Shown here in pieces: positions 33,699-44,023 of a DNA stretch of 64,000 nucleotides. A model generated the notes under the pieces. The model was not told the origin of the DNA. It did no database searches and worked only from the letters and a program-made list of their open reading frames with translations. Position 1 is the first letter of the stretch. Each line of letters starts with the position of its first letter. The position numbers were made by a program, and so were the translations under genes. Where the stretch lies: assembly GCF_024448985.1 (NCBI RefSeq), contig NZ_JAMOII010000020.1:1-64000 (forward strand). Reading direction: 5' to 3'. This DNA is from Stutzerimonas stutzeri. GTDB taxonomy: Bacteria; Pseudomonadota; Gammaproteobacteria; Pseudomonadales; Pseudomonadaceae.

Positions 33699-34961
33699 GT
33701 GCCTGATATCCCGCGTGATCTACAAGCAGAGAGTTCGCTTTCGTTGCTCAGCGAAGGGTACTCGTTCATACCCAGCCGATGTCAGCGGCTTGGATCAGAC
33801 ATCTTCCAGGTCCGCCTGCTGCTACAGAACACGATCTGCATGAGCGGCGAAGAGGCTGCGAAGTTGTTTTACGACGAGCAGCTATTCGAGCGTCAGCACG
33901 CCGCACCGCGCATGCTGCAGAAAACGCTGTTTGGCCAAGGCGGTGTGCAGGGGCTGGATGGTGAGGCCCATCGGCATCGCAAGCGACTATTTATGTCGTT
34001 ACTGACCGACGGTGCGGTCGCTGAATTGGTGCGGCTGAGCGAGACCCACTGGCAGGCAGCGATCGAGACGTGGCAGCGTAGCGATCGCATCGTCCTCATG
34101 CCCGAGGTCCAGGCGATTCTCACCCGTTCGGTGTGTGAGTGGGCCGGCGTACCGCTCGCCGAGGGTGAAGTACTACTGCGTCGTGATCAGCTGGCCGCCA
34201 TGATCGATGGCGCAGGTGGTATTGGAGCCCGCCATTTGCGAGCGCGTAAGGCGCGTAAAGAGGCGGAAAATTGGATGATCGGGCTGATCAGCCGAGTGCG
34301 AGCCGGGGAGCTGCAGGTCGATGAAACTCGGGCTCTGGCCGTGGTTGCGCGGTATCTCGATTTGGGCGGAAAGGCGCTTGATGAGAGAGCGGCGGCGGTC
34401 GAAATGCTCAACCTGCTGCGCCCGACTGTAGCGGTTACACGCTTCATCATCTACGCCGCGCTGGAGTTGCTGGCGCATCCAGAATGGCAGCAGCGGTTGC
34501 AGCGAGATGATGCTGCGCTGGAACCCTTTGCACAGGAAGTTCGCCGACTCCATGCCTTTTTTCCTTTCACGGCGGCGCGCGTGCGAAAGGATTTCGAATG
34601 GCGGGGCTATCACTTCCCAAAAGGTACGCGAGTGCTCCTGGACCTCTACGGGACCAATCGAGACTCGCGGCTCTGGACTGAGCCTGAAGCGTTTCGTCCC
34701 GAACGTTTCGCCACCTGGGATGGCAGCGCGTTCAATTTCATCACTCAGGGCGGTGGCGATGCCGCGACAGGGCATCGCTGTCCCGGCGAGCCCTTGGCGA
34801 TCTCACTGCTGATGAGTGCACTGCGCATGCTGACGCGACGGATGACTTACGCGGTCCCTGCTCAGGATTTACGGATGGACGCTTCACGAATGCCAGCGCA
34901 ACCGGAAAGCCTCCTGATAATTGAGGATGTGCGCAGCGTGCCGCCAATTTCCCAGCTTTGA
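33699..34961 (+). CDS. Cytochrome P450, CYP152-type fatty acid peroxygenase
   Basis: This is a 420-residue P450 resembling Bacillus P450-BSbeta (CYP152A1) and Sphingomonas P450-SPalpha, which use H2O2 to hydroxylate long-chain fatty acids without a reductase. The heme ligand lies in GHRCPGE (Cys361). LRPTVAV holds Arg241-Pro242, matching the Arg that binds the fatty acid carboxylate and replaces the usual acid-alcohol pair. VQGLDG holds Gln84, the position that is Gln in hydroxylases and His in the decarboxylase OleT, so hydroxylation is favoured. No ferredoxin or reductase gene is adjacent. The GTG start has AAGGGAGG 8 nt upstream. Its TGA abuts the convergent retS stop with no gap. Confidence 0.92.
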   Translation: MPDIPRDLQAESSLSLLSEGYSFIPSRCQRLGSDIFQVRLLLQNTICMSGEEAAKLFYDEQLFERQHAAPRMLQKTLFGQGGVQGLDGEAHRHRKRLFMSLLTDGAVAELVRLSETHWQAAIETWQRSDRIVLMPEVQAILTRSVCEWAGVPLAEGEVLLRRDQLAAMIDGAGGIGARHLRARKARKEAENWMIGLISRVRAGELQVDETRALAVVARYLDLGGKALDERAAAVEMLNLLRPTVAVTRFIIYAALELLAHPEWQQRLQRDDAALEPFAQEVRRLHAFFPFTAARVRKDFEWRGYHFPKGTRVLLDLYGTNRDSRLWTEPEAFRPERFATWDGSAFNFITQGGGDAATGHRCPGEPLAISLLMSALRMLTRRMTYAVPAQDLRMDASRMPAQPESLLIIEDVRSVPPISQL

Positions 34962-37763
34962 TCAGGGGCGGTTGTGCCGATCCGCAGAGGCTGCCGTTCG
35001 GATATCTACCCAACGTTCGATCAGTTCACGCAGTTGCGACATCTCGACGGGTTTGGACATGTGCCCATCCATGCCGGCTTCGCGGGCGCGCTCTCGATGC
35101 TCGCTGAGAATATGAGCTGTCAGCGCCACCACAGGCGTTCGCGGGCGGCCTGCCAAAGACTCCCAGGCGCGTAGCCTCGCGGTCGCCTCGAAGCCGTCCA
35201 TGACAGGCATCTCGCAGTCCATCAGCACCAGATCGTAGGGTTGCGTCTTGATCAGTTCGAGCGCTTCCTCGCCGTTGCTGGCCGTGTCCGGCTTGAGGTT
35301 CAGCTTGTTCAGCATGCCTCGGATGACTTTGGTGGAAATACTGTTGTCCTCGGCGACCAGGATGCGGAAGTCGTCCGGTACCGAAAACGATGTGTTGGAT
35401 TGAATGGCGGTGGAGGCTACGGTAGTGGTGCGGCGAGAGATCTCATCGGCGAGGGTGGTTTTCAGGGTGTAGCCGGCAACGGGTTTGGCCAGGATGCGCT
35501 TGATTCCGGCGTTGCGCGCAATGATCTTGCTCGGCGCGCTGCTCATACCGGTCAGCATGATCAGCAGAATGTCGTGGTTGATGCTGAAGTCTTCCTTGAT
35601 CTTGCTGGCCAGCTGCATACCCGTCATGCCGGGCATGTCCTGATCGAGCAGGACGACATCGAAGTATTCGTGCAGGTGCGCTTTGGTGCGGAGCAAGGCA
35701 AGCGCCTCCTTGCCAGAGGCCACGGCACTGACATCCAGGCCCCAGCTGCTGCACTGCTGGCTGATTACCTTCCGACAGGTGTCGTTGTCATCGACCACCA
35801 GCAGGCGTGCCCCTTTCAATTGGCTGTCGAGATCGCTGGCGGGTTGTTCGGTAAGCTCAGCACCCAACGGCAGGCTTATCCATAACGTGTTGCCCGAGAT
35901 GCCGCCGGTCTGGATGCCGAACTCACCGTCCATCAAGTGAACGAGTTGTCTGGCGATGATCAGACCGAGTCGGCCGCCGTGGCGGGTAGCGGCGAGGAAG
36001 TCGCGGCTATCTAGGGCTGCATTGAGCAACGCATCGCGTTCCTGCGCTTCCAAGGGTCGCCCGCTGTCTTGCACAGTGATGCGCAGACGCGGAGGCGCTT
36101 CGTGCTCGTCCACCGCTGCGATCAGCAGGACTTCGCCTTCTTCCGTCTGCTTGAAGGCATTTTCAAGCAGGTTCAGTAAGGCCTGGCGCAGACGGGTGGG
36201 GTCGCCTGCGACGACGTGTGGAATCTGCGGTTGAACAAAGCTGATCAACTCGACCTTCTGCTGTTCGGCCTTGGCCCGGAAGATGCTCAGACAATCCTCG
36301 ATCAGCGCATTGAGGTCGAACTGAACATCGTCCAGTTCGATTTGTCCGGACTCCAGCTTGGAAATATCTAGGATCTCGTTGATCAGGTTGAGCAGTTCGT
36401 TGCCGGAGCTGTGAATCGTCTGTACGTAATCGCGCTGTTTGGCCGACAGGGAAGTGTCCAGCAACAACTCGCTCATACCCAGCACCCCGTTCATGGGGGT
36501 GCGAATTTCGTGGCTGATCTTGGCCAGAAAGTCTGCCTTGGTCCGTAGCTCAGCGCTGGTGACCGCCTCAGCAGTGTGTTGATTGCGACTGTTGGCTTGG
36601 ATCTGCCGTTGTCGCTCCAGCAATGCGAAGCTGAGGATCAGCCCTGAGCATGTCGCGACGCTGAACATGATGCCGGTCAGCCAGTTGGGATCGAGCTGGT
36701 CGAAGCCCAGCAGAATGGGCAGAACGAATACAAAGCCGCCATCGAACAGCAGCATACCGGCGACCACTAGTCTGGCGGGCTCATAGCGCTGCCGCCAATG
36801 ATGGATCGCCACCGCGGTAACGCTGAGCGCAGTGACCAATACCGAGACGTAGATCAGCCAGCTGAACCACAATTCGCCGGTGAGCAATATGATGGTTGCC
36901 AAAGCGATGACAACGCCTGCTAGCGTCGCCAGCAACCACGTCACCCAGGGTCGCGTGCGGTGCTGGAAGAAACCAAAGGTGTAGGCAAGCAAGGACAGGC
37001 AGGTGAGCAGCGCCGCCATATCGGCAATCAATGGCTGGCTATAGATCAGGTTCGGTATCCATACCGCCAGCAATCCGAGGTTCGCCATGGCGCAGATCAG
37101 CAGCGCGCCGTGTAGCAAAGCCAGCCATACATGGCTGTAACTGAGCGTGTAGGCGAAGCGCAGCAGGTTGTAGACCATCAGCAGCGCCAGGGCACCGAAC
37201 AACGCACCGAACAGGTACGCCGGGCGGGCCTGCTCGACCAGCCCAGCTTCGTCGATCGTATAGAACCAAGTCATGATCGGGTGCGACGACTGCAACCGAA
37301 CGTAGGCCTCGCGAGGCGCATCGTCGTTGGGCAGCGAGAACAGGTAAGCGCGCGTCGGCAGAGGGCGCGAATCCAGCGGTCTCAGCTCGCCGGTTTCAAT
37401 ATGTTGCTCGAGCTGCCCATCGCGTAGCAGGTAGAAATCGAGATATTGCACGCGAGGGGCGAATACCCACAGCCAGTTCGGCTGAGTGAAGGGGGGGAGG
37501 CTCACCTGTAGCCAAACGGCGCTGTCGCTTGCCGGAGCAGCATAGGAGCGGGTGTCGATTCGCTGGAACAGACTACGCTGATCCAGAACCTCGTCGAGCG
37601 TAAGCAGGCCTGACTGGTCGACGAGCAATCGCCAGTTGGGTTCCGTTTGTTGCGTGGCGGCAGCGGGGTCGGGAGGGAGTGGCTCGGCTACCGCGTCGAA
37701 TGACGACAGCGCAGCCAGCAATAGACTGAAGGCAAAAGCAATGGCGACTCTGAGTCGACGCAC
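34962..37763 (-). CDS. retS: Hybrid sensor histidine kinase RetS
   Basis: RetS is an inner-membrane regulator that, in P. aeruginosa, binds GacS and blocks the Gac/Rsm pathway, favouring acute over biofilm behaviour. The 933-residue protein has a signal peptide, a periplasmic 7TMR-DISM extracellular domain (about 40-180), seven membrane helices (about 185-380), HisKA with His418 in [14 protein letters not shown], a HATPase domain, and two receivers with acceptors Asp707 and Asp849. There is no HPt. The ATPase G1 box reads DSGRPL and lacks the normal second Gly. The GTG at 37763 with AAGGGA is the best start. The location beside purD matches P. aeruginosa. Confidence 0.93.
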   Translation of the reverse strand: MRRLRVAIAFAFSLLLAALSSFDAVAEPLPPDPAAATQQTEPNWRLLVDQSGLLTLDEVLDQRSLFQRIDTRSYAAPASDSAVWLQVSLPPFTQPNWLWVFAPRVQYLDFYLLRDGQLEQHIETGELRPLDSRPLPTRAYLFSLPNDDAPREAYVRLQSSHPIMTWFYTIDEAGLVEQARPAYLFGALFGALALLMVYNLLRFAYTLSYSHVWLALLHGALLICAMANLGLLAVWIPNLIYSQPLIADMAALLTCLSLLAYTFGFFQHRTRPWVTWLLATLAGVVIALATIILLTGELWFSWLIYVSVLVTALSVTAVAIHHWRQRYEPARLVVAGMLLFDGGFVFVLPILLGFDQLDPNWLTGIMFSVATCSGLILSFALLERQRQIQANSRNQHTAEAVTSAELRTKADFLAKISHEIRTPMNGVLGMSELLLDTSLSAKQRDYVQTIHSSGNELLNLINEILDISKLESGQIELDDVQFDLNALIEDCLSIFRAKAEQQKVELISFVQPQIPHVVAGDPTRLRQALLNLLENAFKQTEEGEVLLIAAVDEHEAPPRLRITVQDSGRPLEAQERDALLNAALDSRDFLAATRHGGRLGLIIARQLVHLMDGEFGIQTGGISGNTLWISLPLGAELTEQPASDLDSQLKGARLLVVDDNDTCRKVISQQCSSWGLDVSAVASGKEALALLRTKAHLHEYFDVVLLDQDMPGMTGMQLASKIKEDFSINHDILLIMLTGMSSAPSKIIARNAGIKRILAKPVAGYTLKTTLADEISRRTTTVASTAIQSNTSFSVPDDFRILVAEDNSISTKVIRGMLNKLNLKPDTASNGEEALELIKTQPYDLVLMDCEMPVMDGFEATARLRAWESLAGRPRTPVVALTAHILSEHRERAREAGMDGHMSKPVEMSQLRELIERWVDIRTAASADRHNRP

Positions 37764-37878
37764 GATTGAAGTCCCTTCATCTGTCTGACGGCAGATTATA
37801 GCCATCGCCATGTGCCCCTGTAATGCGTGCAACGGAAGATAAGCTCTGCCGTTGCGCACATTCCAGCGAGTTTCTCGC

Positions 37879-39168
37879 TCAGCTTTTGCCCTGTTCGCGC
37901 GCAATTGCACGGTAGCCGATGTCATGGCGGTAGAAGTGGCCGTCCCATTCGACGCGTGCAGCCAGCGCGTAGGCGTTCTGCTGGGCTGCCGAGACCGTTT
38001 CGCCCATGGCCGTTGCGCAGAGCACGCGTCCACCTGAGGTGGTGATCGCTCCGTCCGCCAGCGTCGTGCCGGCATGGAAGATCTTGCCTTCCAGTTGCGC
38101 TGCAGCCTCCAGGCCGCGAATCGTCGCGCCCTTGCTGTAATCGCCGGGGTAGCCTCCAGCCGCGAGAACGACGCCCAGACTCGGGCGAGGATCCCATTGT
38201 GCCTCGATCTTATTCAGCGCCTTCGCCAGTGCGGCCTCGACCAGGAGCACCAGGCTCGATTGCAGGCGCAGCATGATGGGCTGGGTTTCTGGGTCGCCGA
38301 AGCGGCAATTGAACTCGATGACCTTCGGTGCGCCGGCCTTGTCGATCATCAGGCCGGCATAGAGAAAGCCGGTGTAGACGTTGCCTTCGGCGGCCATGCC
38401 CTTGACGGTCGGCCAGATGACCTCGTCCATGACACGCTGATGAACCTCAGCAGTGACCACCGGAGCGGGCGAGTAGGCGCCCATGCCGCCGGTATTCGGC
38501 CCGCTGTCCCCGTCACCGACGCGCTTGTGATCCTGGCTGGTGGCCATCGGCAGGACGTTCTCGCCATCGACCATGACGATGAAGCTGGCCTCTTCGCCAT
38601 CGAGAAATTCCTCGATCACGACGCGTGCGCCGGCATCACCGAAGGCGTTGCCCGAGAGCATGTCGCGTACGGCTTCTTCAGCTTCGGCCAGGGTCATGGC
38701 GACGATCACGCCCTTGCCGGCGGCCAGGCCGTCGGCCTTGATCACGATGGGGGCGCCTTTCTCGTGCAGATAAGCCAGCGCCGGCTCCACCTCGGTGAAG
38801 TTCTGATAGTCGGCGGTAGGAATCTGGTGACGAGCGAGGAAGTCTTTGGTGAAGGCCTTCGAGCCTTCCAGCTGTGCGGCGGCGGCGGTAGGGCCGAAGC
38901 AGTCCAGGCCACGCGAACGGAACAGATCGACCACGCCTTTGACCAGCGGCGCTTCCGGACCGACGATGGTCAGTTGCACGTTCTGCTCGGCGAAGTCCGC
39001 CAGTTGCTCGATGGCCAGCACGTCGATGGCGACGTTCTGGCACTTGGCCTCGGTCGCCGTACCGGCATTGCCTGGCGCGACGAAAACCTTCGCAACGCGC
39101 GGATCCTGCGCGACCTTCCAGGCCAGCGCATGCTCGCGGCCGCCGCTGCCGATGATCAGTACGTTCAT
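37879..39168 (-). CDS. purD: Phosphoribosylamine-glycine ligase (GARS)
   Basis: PurD is an ATP-grasp ligase that joins glycine to 5-phosphoribosylamine in purine synthesis. The 429 residues are standard. Motifs include [18 protein letters not shown] at the N-terminus, [14 protein letters not shown], and [24 protein letters not shown] precedes the ATG. The purH-purD order and the retS neighbour downstream match P. aeruginosa. Confidence 0.98.
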   Translation of the reverse strand: MNVLIIGSGGREHALAWKVAQDPRVAKVFVAPGNAGTATEAKCQNVAIDVLAIEQLADFAEQNVQLTIVGPEAPLVKGVVDLFRSRGLDCFGPTAAAAQLEGSKAFTKDFLARHQIPTADYQNFTEVEPALAYLHEKGAPIVIKADGLAAGKGVIVAMTLAEAEEAVRDMLSGNAFGDAGARVVIEEFLDGEEASFIVMVDGENVLPMATSQDHKRVGDGDSGPNTGGMGAYSPAPVVTAEVHQRVMDEVIWPTVKGMAAEGNVYTGFLYAGLMIDKAGAPKVIEFNCRFGDPETQPIMLRLQSSLVLLVEAALAKALNKIEAQWDPRPSLGVVLAAGGYPGDYSKGATIRGLEAAAQLEGKIFHAGTTLADGAITTSGGRVLCATAMGETVSAAQQNAYALAARVEWDGHFYRHDIGYRAIAREQGKS

Positions 39169-39203
39169 GAAATTCTCCTGATGGGTCCGGACGATGCCGG
39201 ATC

Positions 39204-39230
39204 GTTGGGTATCGCTTCGCTCCTCCCAAC
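39204..39230. repeat. REP-like inverted repeat
   Basis: GTTGGG and CCCAAC arms flank a 15-nt loop containing the small palindrome AGCGAAGCGAT-type core, followed by CCTACG. It sits in the 197-bp purH-purD gap. The arm plus CCTACG tail parallels the element at 5172-5197 and fits the REP style of the P. stutzeri group. Confidence 0.6.
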
Positions 39231-39365
39231 CTACGGATCTCGAGGTCGTAATCGGGTCGGTAGATGCAATGCGCCCGGCTCTTCACCAAGCGGTTGCCTT
39301 CTGGCAAATGAGCATTGGGAAAGAGCCGGGCAACCAGCAGGTGCCAATCCGAGTGCGACCGTCAG

Positions 39366-40970
39366 TTAGTGCCTGAAATGACGCATGCCGGTGAACACCA
39401 TGGCAATGCCTGCTTCGTCTGCTGCGGCGATGACTTCGGCGTCGCGCATCGAGCCGCCCGGTTGGATCACCGCGGTGATGCCGGCTTTGGCGGCATTGTC
39501 GATACCATCGCGGAAGGGGAAGAAGGCATCCGAGGCCATGACCGCACCGGGTACCGGCAGGCCAGCATGTTCGGCCTTGATGGCGGCGATGCGGGCTGAG
39601 TTGACCCGGCTCATCTGACCGGCGCCGACACCGACGGTCTGGCGGTTCTTGGCGTAGACGATGGCGTTGGATTTGACGAACTTTGCCACCTTCCAGGCGA
39701 AGATCAGGTCGTGGATTTCCTGCTCGGTCGGGGCGCGTTGAGTCACGATCTTCAGGTCGTCCGCGGTAATCATGCCGATGTCGCGGCTTTGTACCAGCAA
39801 GCCGCCGTTGACCCGCTTGTAGTCCCAACCCGGCGCGCGCTCGGCCGGCCACTGGCCGCATTCGAGCAGCCGCACGTTGGCCTTGGCGGCGACAACCTCA
39901 CGGGCTTCGGCGGAAATGCTCGGCGCAATGATCACTTCGACGAACTGACGCTCGACGATGGCGCGGGCGGTTTCACCGTCCAGCTCGCGGTTGAAGGCGA
40001 TGATGCCGCCGAACGCCGATTCGCTGTCGGTGGCATAGGCCAGCTCGTAGGCCTGGCGGATGCCGCCTTCGTCTTCCGGCACCACGGCGACGCCGCAAGG
40101 GTTGGCGTGTTTGACGATGACGCAGGCCGGCTTGACGAAGCTCTTCACGCATTCCAGTGCGGCGTCGGTATCGGCCACGTTGTTGAACGACAGTTCCTTG
40201 CCCTGCAGTTGGGTAGCGGTCGCGACGCAGGCTTCATCGGGCTGCTCGACGTAGAAGGCGGCGATCTGGTGCGGGTTCTCGCCGTAGCGCATGTCCTGCG
40301 CCTTGACGAACTGCGTGGTGAAGGTGCGCGGCAGCAGGCTGCGACCTTCGGTGGAAAGGGTTTCGACGCTCTGGTCGATGGTGCCCAGGTAGTTGGCAAT
40401 CATGCCGTCGTAGGAAGCGGTGTGTTCGAAGGCTTTGAGGGCCAGATCGAAGCGCTGCGCGTAAGTCAGGCCGCCGTTGCGCATATTCTCAATGATGCCG
40501 GCGTAGTCATCAGCATTGACCACGATGGCCACGTCTTTATGGTTTTTCGCAGCGCTACGAACCATAGTCGGACCGCCGATATCGATGTTTTCGATGGCGT
40601 CCGGGAGCGTGCAGCCGGGTTTGGCGACGGTGGCGGCGAACGGGTAGAGGTTGACCGCGACCAGATCGATCGGGGCGATGCCATGCTCGGCCATGACCGC
40701 ACTGTCCAGATCGCGGCGGCCGAGAATGCCACCGTGGATCTTCGGATGCAGGGTCTTGACCCGACCGTCCATCATTTCCGGGAAGCCGGTGTAGTCTGCG
40801 ACTTCGACGGCGGCGATGTCGTTCTCGCGCAGCAGCTTGAAGGTGCCGCCAGTGGACAGGATCTCGACTCCGAGGGCGGCGAGTTCACGGGCGAATTCAA
40901 CGACGCCAGTCTTGTCGGACACGCTGATCAGCGCGCGGCAGACGGGAAGGCGGAGGGAATGGTCGGTCAT
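39366..40970 (-). CDS. purH: Bifunctional AICAR formyltransferase / IMP cyclohydrolase
   Basis: PurH carries out the last two steps of IMP synthesis: formylation of AICAR with 10-formyl-THF, then ring closure. The 534-residue protein has the N-terminal MGS-like cyclohydrolase domain (about 1-150, with [15 protein letters not shown] and [13 protein letters not shown]) and the C-terminal transformylase domain with the catalytic KHANPCG motif. It is upstream of purD and downstream of fis, separated from fis by the heptamer array. Confidence 0.98.
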   Translation of the reverse strand: MTDHSLRLPVCRALISVSDKTGVVEFARELAALGVEILSTGGTFKLLRENDIAAVEVADYTGFPEMMDGRVKTLHPKIHGGILGRRDLDSAVMAEHGIAPIDLVAVNLYPFAATVAKPGCTLPDAIENIDIGGPTMVRSAAKNHKDVAIVVNADDYAGIIENMRNGGLTYAQRFDLALKAFEHTASYDGMIANYLGTIDQSVETLSTEGRSLLPRTFTTQFVKAQDMRYGENPHQIAAFYVEQPDEACVATATQLQGKELSFNNVADTDAALECVKSFVKPACVIVKHANPCGVAVVPEDEGGIRQAYELAYATDSESAFGGIIAFNRELDGETARAIVERQFVEVIIAPSISAEAREVVAAKANVRLLECGQWPAERAPGWDYKRVNGGLLVQSRDIGMITADDLKIVTQRAPTEQEIHDLIFAWKVAKFVKSNAIVYAKNRQTVGVGAGQMSRVNSARIAAIKAEHAGLPVPGAVMASDAFFPFRDGIDNAAKAGITAVIQPGGSMRDAEVIAAADEAGIAMVFTGMRHFRH

Positions 40971-41009
40971 CTTTATTCCAGTCGATGGAGGCGGATTCGG
41001 GTCAGCTAG

Positions 41010-41072
41010 CTAGAAGCTAGAAGCTAGAAGCTAGAAGCTAGAAGCTAGAAGCTAGAAGCTAGAAGCTAGAAG
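41010..41072. repeat. Tandem heptamer array, nine copies of CTAGAAG
   Basis: Nine perfect copies of the 7-bp unit CTAGAAG run head to tail between fis and purH, with a partial copy at the left edge. The unit rotates to GCTAGAA, one base from the GCTGGAA rotation of the array at 5207-5241. Each copy contains CTAG, a tetranucleotide that is usually rare in such genomes. The purH ribosome-binding region lies 36 bp to the left. Confidence 0.95.
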
Positions 41073-41123
41073 TCGAGCCGTATGCCGAGGCTGGAAACGT
41101 CCGGCTTCCAGCTTTGGTTCGGC

Positions 41124-41444
41124 TTACAGCAGGTCGTACTGCTTGAGTTTCTTGCGCAGAGTGCCGCGATTCAGGCCCAGCAGTTCTGAGGCCTTGGTCT
41201 GGTTGCCCTTGACGTAATTCATTACGGTTTCGAGCAGTGGTGCTTCCACTTCGGAAAGGACCAGGTTGTAAACGTCCGTGACGTCCGCACCTTCCAGATG
41301 GGCAAAGTAATTGTGCAACGCCTTCTCGACACTGCCACGCAGGGTCTGGCCTGCTTCGCTCGGCGTGTTGAGGTGTTGCTTGAGGTTCACGTTGTCGCTC
41401 ACGGATGTTGTTCCAGTTACCAGTGTTTCGTTCAACAGCGTCAT
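41124..41444 (-). CDS. fis: DNA-binding protein Fis
   Basis: Fis is a nucleoid protein that bends DNA and activates rRNA and other growth-rate-controlled promoters. The 106-residue product has the N-terminal beta-hairpin region and the C-terminal helix-turn-helix ([26 protein letters not shown]). It overlaps the dusB stop by four bases; dusB-fis is the standard operon. Confidence 0.97.
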   Translation of the reverse strand: MTLLNETLVTGTTSVSDNVNLKQHLNTPSEAGQTLRGSVEKALHNYFAHLEGADVTDVYNLVLSEVEAPLLETVMNYVKGNQTKASELLGLNRGTLRKKLKQYDLL

Positions 41445-42454
41445 GCAGCCACCCCTTTCCCTTCCCCCGAGTCAGGGCCTGTTCGGCGTTCGGCAAAGAA
41501 TGCTCGAACACTGGCGCATTGCGCGTCCCTGTCTTCCAAACCATTGAACCGGGCGCGATATTCACGCGCGCCGGGTAGTGTTGCGAGATACCAGCCGACA
41601 TGCTTGCGCGCGATGCGCACACCCATGACATCGCCATAGAAGGCGTGCAGCGCGCTCAGGTGTTCCAGCAGAATGTCTTCGATTTCGGCCAGACCCGGCG
41701 GAGCCAGCAGCTCGCCGGTCGCCAGGTAGTGATTGATCTCGCGAAAGATCCAGGGCCTGCCCTGTGCCGCTCGGCCAATCAAAAGTGCATCGGCACCTGT
41801 TGCGCTCAACACCTGACGCGCCTTTAGCGGCGTATCGATATCCCCATTGGCAAATACCGGTATCGACACCGCCTGCTTGATCGCCGCGATGGTGTCGTAC
41901 TCGGCGTCGCCCGTATAAAGGTCGGCACGGGTACGGCCATGTACGGCCAGGGCTGCGATTCCGGATTGTTCGGCGATCTTCGCCACCGTCAATCCATTTT
42001 TGTTCTGCCTGTCCCAACCGGTGCGGATCTTCAAGGTCACCGGAACATCAACCGCACCGACGACGGCCTCCAGAATTTCAGAGACGAGCCGTTCATCTTT
42101 CATCAACGCCGATCCGGCGGCCTTGTTACAAACTTTCTTCGCCGGGCAGCCCATGTTGATGTCGATGATCTGCGCGCCCAGCTCGACATTGCGAGCGGCG
42201 GCTTCGGCCAGCATCTGCGGATCGCCACCGGCGATCTGCACTGAACGCGGCTCCGGATCACCTTCATGCAGCAGGCGCAGTCGCGATTTGCGGCTGTTCC
42301 ACAGGCGTACGTCACTGGTCACCATTTCTGACACCACCAGACCTGCGCCGAGACGCCGACAAAGCTGGCGGAACGGCTGATCGGTCACACCGGCCATGGG
42401 TGCGAGGATCAATCGATTCGGAAGGGTATAGGGGCCGATGCGTACCGCTGACAT
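41441..42454 (-). CDS. dusB: tRNA-dihydrouridine synthase B
   Basis: DusB reduces U17 of tRNA to dihydrouridine with FMN and NADPH. The 337-residue TIM-barrel protein has [14 protein letters not shown], the catalytic cysteine in [20 protein letters not shown] and the FMN phosphate loop [10 protein letters not shown] possible promoter on the minus strand is TATTAT at 42513-42518 with a weak -35. It is the first gene of the dusB-fis operon. Confidence 0.96.
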   Translation of the reverse strand: MSAVRIGPYTLPNRLILAPMAGVTDQPFRQLCRRLGAGLVVSEMVTSDVRLWNSRKSRLRLLHEGDPEPRSVQIAGGDPQMLAEAAARNVELGAQIIDINMGCPAKKVCNKAAGSALMKDERLVSEILEAVVGAVDVPVTLKIRTGWDRQNKNGLTVAKIAEQSGIAALAVHGRTRADLYTGDAEYDTIAAIKQAVSIPVFANGDIDTPLKARQVLSATGADALLIGRAAQGRPWIFREINHYLATGELLAPPGLAEIEDILLEHLSALHAFYGDVMGVRIARKHVGWYLATLPGAREYRARFNGLEDRDAQCASVRAFFAERRTGPDSGEGKGVAA

Positions 42455-42642
42455 GAAGATTCCCTGCTTGGAGCCTGCTTGTTAGGTCGATCGGGACAGC
42501 AAAAAAGGGTGTGCATAATACCCGCTCCGGATGACGGGTTAAAGGTTGTTTTGAACAAAATCTGAGCAGCCCTAAGCTTATAACCAGCGCAGGGATTGGC
42601 ACGCCGATACGACAGGCGGTGGAGGCTATAGCGTGCTTGGCA

Positions 42643-43914
42643 CTAATCCGGCGAGCGGAAGCTCAGGCTGTAGTTAACTGCCTTTGCGCCTGGGTCGAGG
42701 ATGTCCAGGGCGATATGAATGGGAATCTGCGATGGCATTTCCCGCCGACCGGCAAGCTCCCCCGACAGGTACTCGCCAGGTTTGAACGTGCGCTGCGCCA
42801 GTGTCTGCCCGTTGATGTCGGCGAAGCGGATTTCCAGCAGCGGAAACGGTTGGGCGAACGACGCGCGGTTGTAGATGATCGCATCGACCACCAGCGCTCC
42901 GGCGAAGTCGGGGTGGCTGCGCACCACCAGATTGCTGCTCTTGATCTGGCTGATATCGACCCTGGGCGGCAGCTCGCAGCCCAGAGCGGGACAGACTCGC
43001 TCCAGCCACGGGCGATATTGGTCCTGTCGCGACACTTCATCAAAGTTGTACGCAACATATTGGCCAGCGAGCGCAAGCAGGGCGATTAAGTTCAGCAGGC
43101 CCCAGCCCAGCCAGCGTCCCCAGGGGCGGCGGTGCGCCTCCCAGCCGAGTTGCAGGGGCTCGTCGTCGAGTTCGAACAGCGGGTCCTCACGGTTCCTGCG
43201 AGTCGTTCGGTCAGGAGCCTGCTCCGCGTCGCCCCTCGGTTCGGCCGCGACTTCCGGCTCGATCAGGCTGGTGAAGACAGGCTCGACGCGCTCCCGCGAA
43301 TCGGGGTGCTCGTTCAGCGGAACGGACCGGCTTGTCAATGGACTTGGCGGCACGGGATGCTCGGCGCTTACAGGCGTGAAGCGAAGATCGGCCGTCTTGG
43401 CCAATGGCTCTGCAGTGAGCGCTGGCTCCGCTTGCGTTCGGTTGTGGTTTGTCGGCGTGTCAGTTTCCGCGCTCAGCAGCTGCTCGGCCCAGGCCTCGTC
43501 ATCGGCCGACGAGAGTTCATCCGTTGGCGCGCGCAGGCGTTCGCCAGGTTGAGGCTCCAGCTCCAGAAACTCTCGCGACAACTCCAATTCCTGGCGTTCG
43601 AGCTTCGCCAGTTCCTCGTCCAGGTCGAGGCTGTCCAGATCAAGGTCATCATGGATCCAGAGCGTTTCGTCAGCGGTGGGATGCGCGGGTGACGTCGCGT
43701 GAGCCGGTGCCGGTTCGCTGCGGGAGGGCTGGCTGGCTGCTGCCGAATCGAGGGCAACGTCGCTTGCGATATCGTCCCCTTGCAGGTAGCGGGCTGCATT
43801 GAACAGTTCCATGCAGGCGCCGCAACGCACTACGCCTTGGGCAGCTGCGAGTTGAGCGCGGCTGACACGAAAGCTTGTACGGCAATGAGGACACTGAGTG
43901 ACGAAGCTGGTCAT
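42643..43914 (-). CDS. Zinc-ribbon and DUF3426 domain membrane protein
   Basis: This is a 423-residue protein. The N-terminus holds an MJ0042-type zinc ribbon with two Cys pairs (CPHCRTSFRV and VVRCGACMELFNA, residues 8-38). A long acidic, Pro/Ser-rich disordered part covers about 50-260. One membrane helix (GWGLLNLIALLALAGQYVAYN) follows, and the C-terminal DUF3426 domain ends the protein. Function is unknown. The position between prmA and dusB is conserved in pseudomonads. An in-frame start far upstream lacks family similarity, so 43914 was chosen. Confidence 0.85.
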   Translation of the reverse strand: MTSFVTQCPHCRTSFRVSRAQLAAAQGVVRCGACMELFNAARYLQGDDIASDVALDSAAASQPSRSEPAPAHATSPAHPTADETLWIHDDLDLDSLDLDEELAKLERQELELSREFLELEPQPGERLRAPTDELSSADDEAWAEQLLSAETDTPTNHNRTQAEPALTAEPLAKTADLRFTPVSAEHPVPPSPLTSRSVPLNEHPDSRERVEPVFTSLIEPEVAAEPRGDAEQAPDRTTRRNREDPLFELDDEPLQLGWEAHRRPWGRWLGWGLLNLIALLALAGQYVAYNFDEVSRQDQYRPWLERVCPALGCELPPRVDISQIKSSNLVVRSHPDFAGALVVDAIIYNRASFAQPFPLLEIRFADINGQTLAQRTFKPGEYLSGELAGRREMPSQIPIHIALDILDPGAKAVNYSLSFRSPD

Positions 43915-44023
43915 GCGTTGGTCCGGCGAAAAATGCCCGTAGTCTAGCGCATGCGCATCAATGTACGGCAGTGGCGTCTCGCAACGGAAATCGCGGCATT
44001 GCTGCCGCGATTCGACGCTTTGC

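Noticed and set aside
38074-39369. 431-codon plus-strand open frame antisense to purD
   Set aside because: purD on the other strand has all ATP-grasp motifs; the antisense frame has none and no ribosome-binding site.
39711-41009. 432-codon plus-strand open frame antisense to purH
   Set aside because: It mirrors purH, has biased composition and no family signature, and runs into the heptamer array.
41010-41072. Possible CRISPR array
   Set aside because: The repeats are 7 bp long with no spacers, and there are no cas genes nearby; it is a simple tandem repeat.
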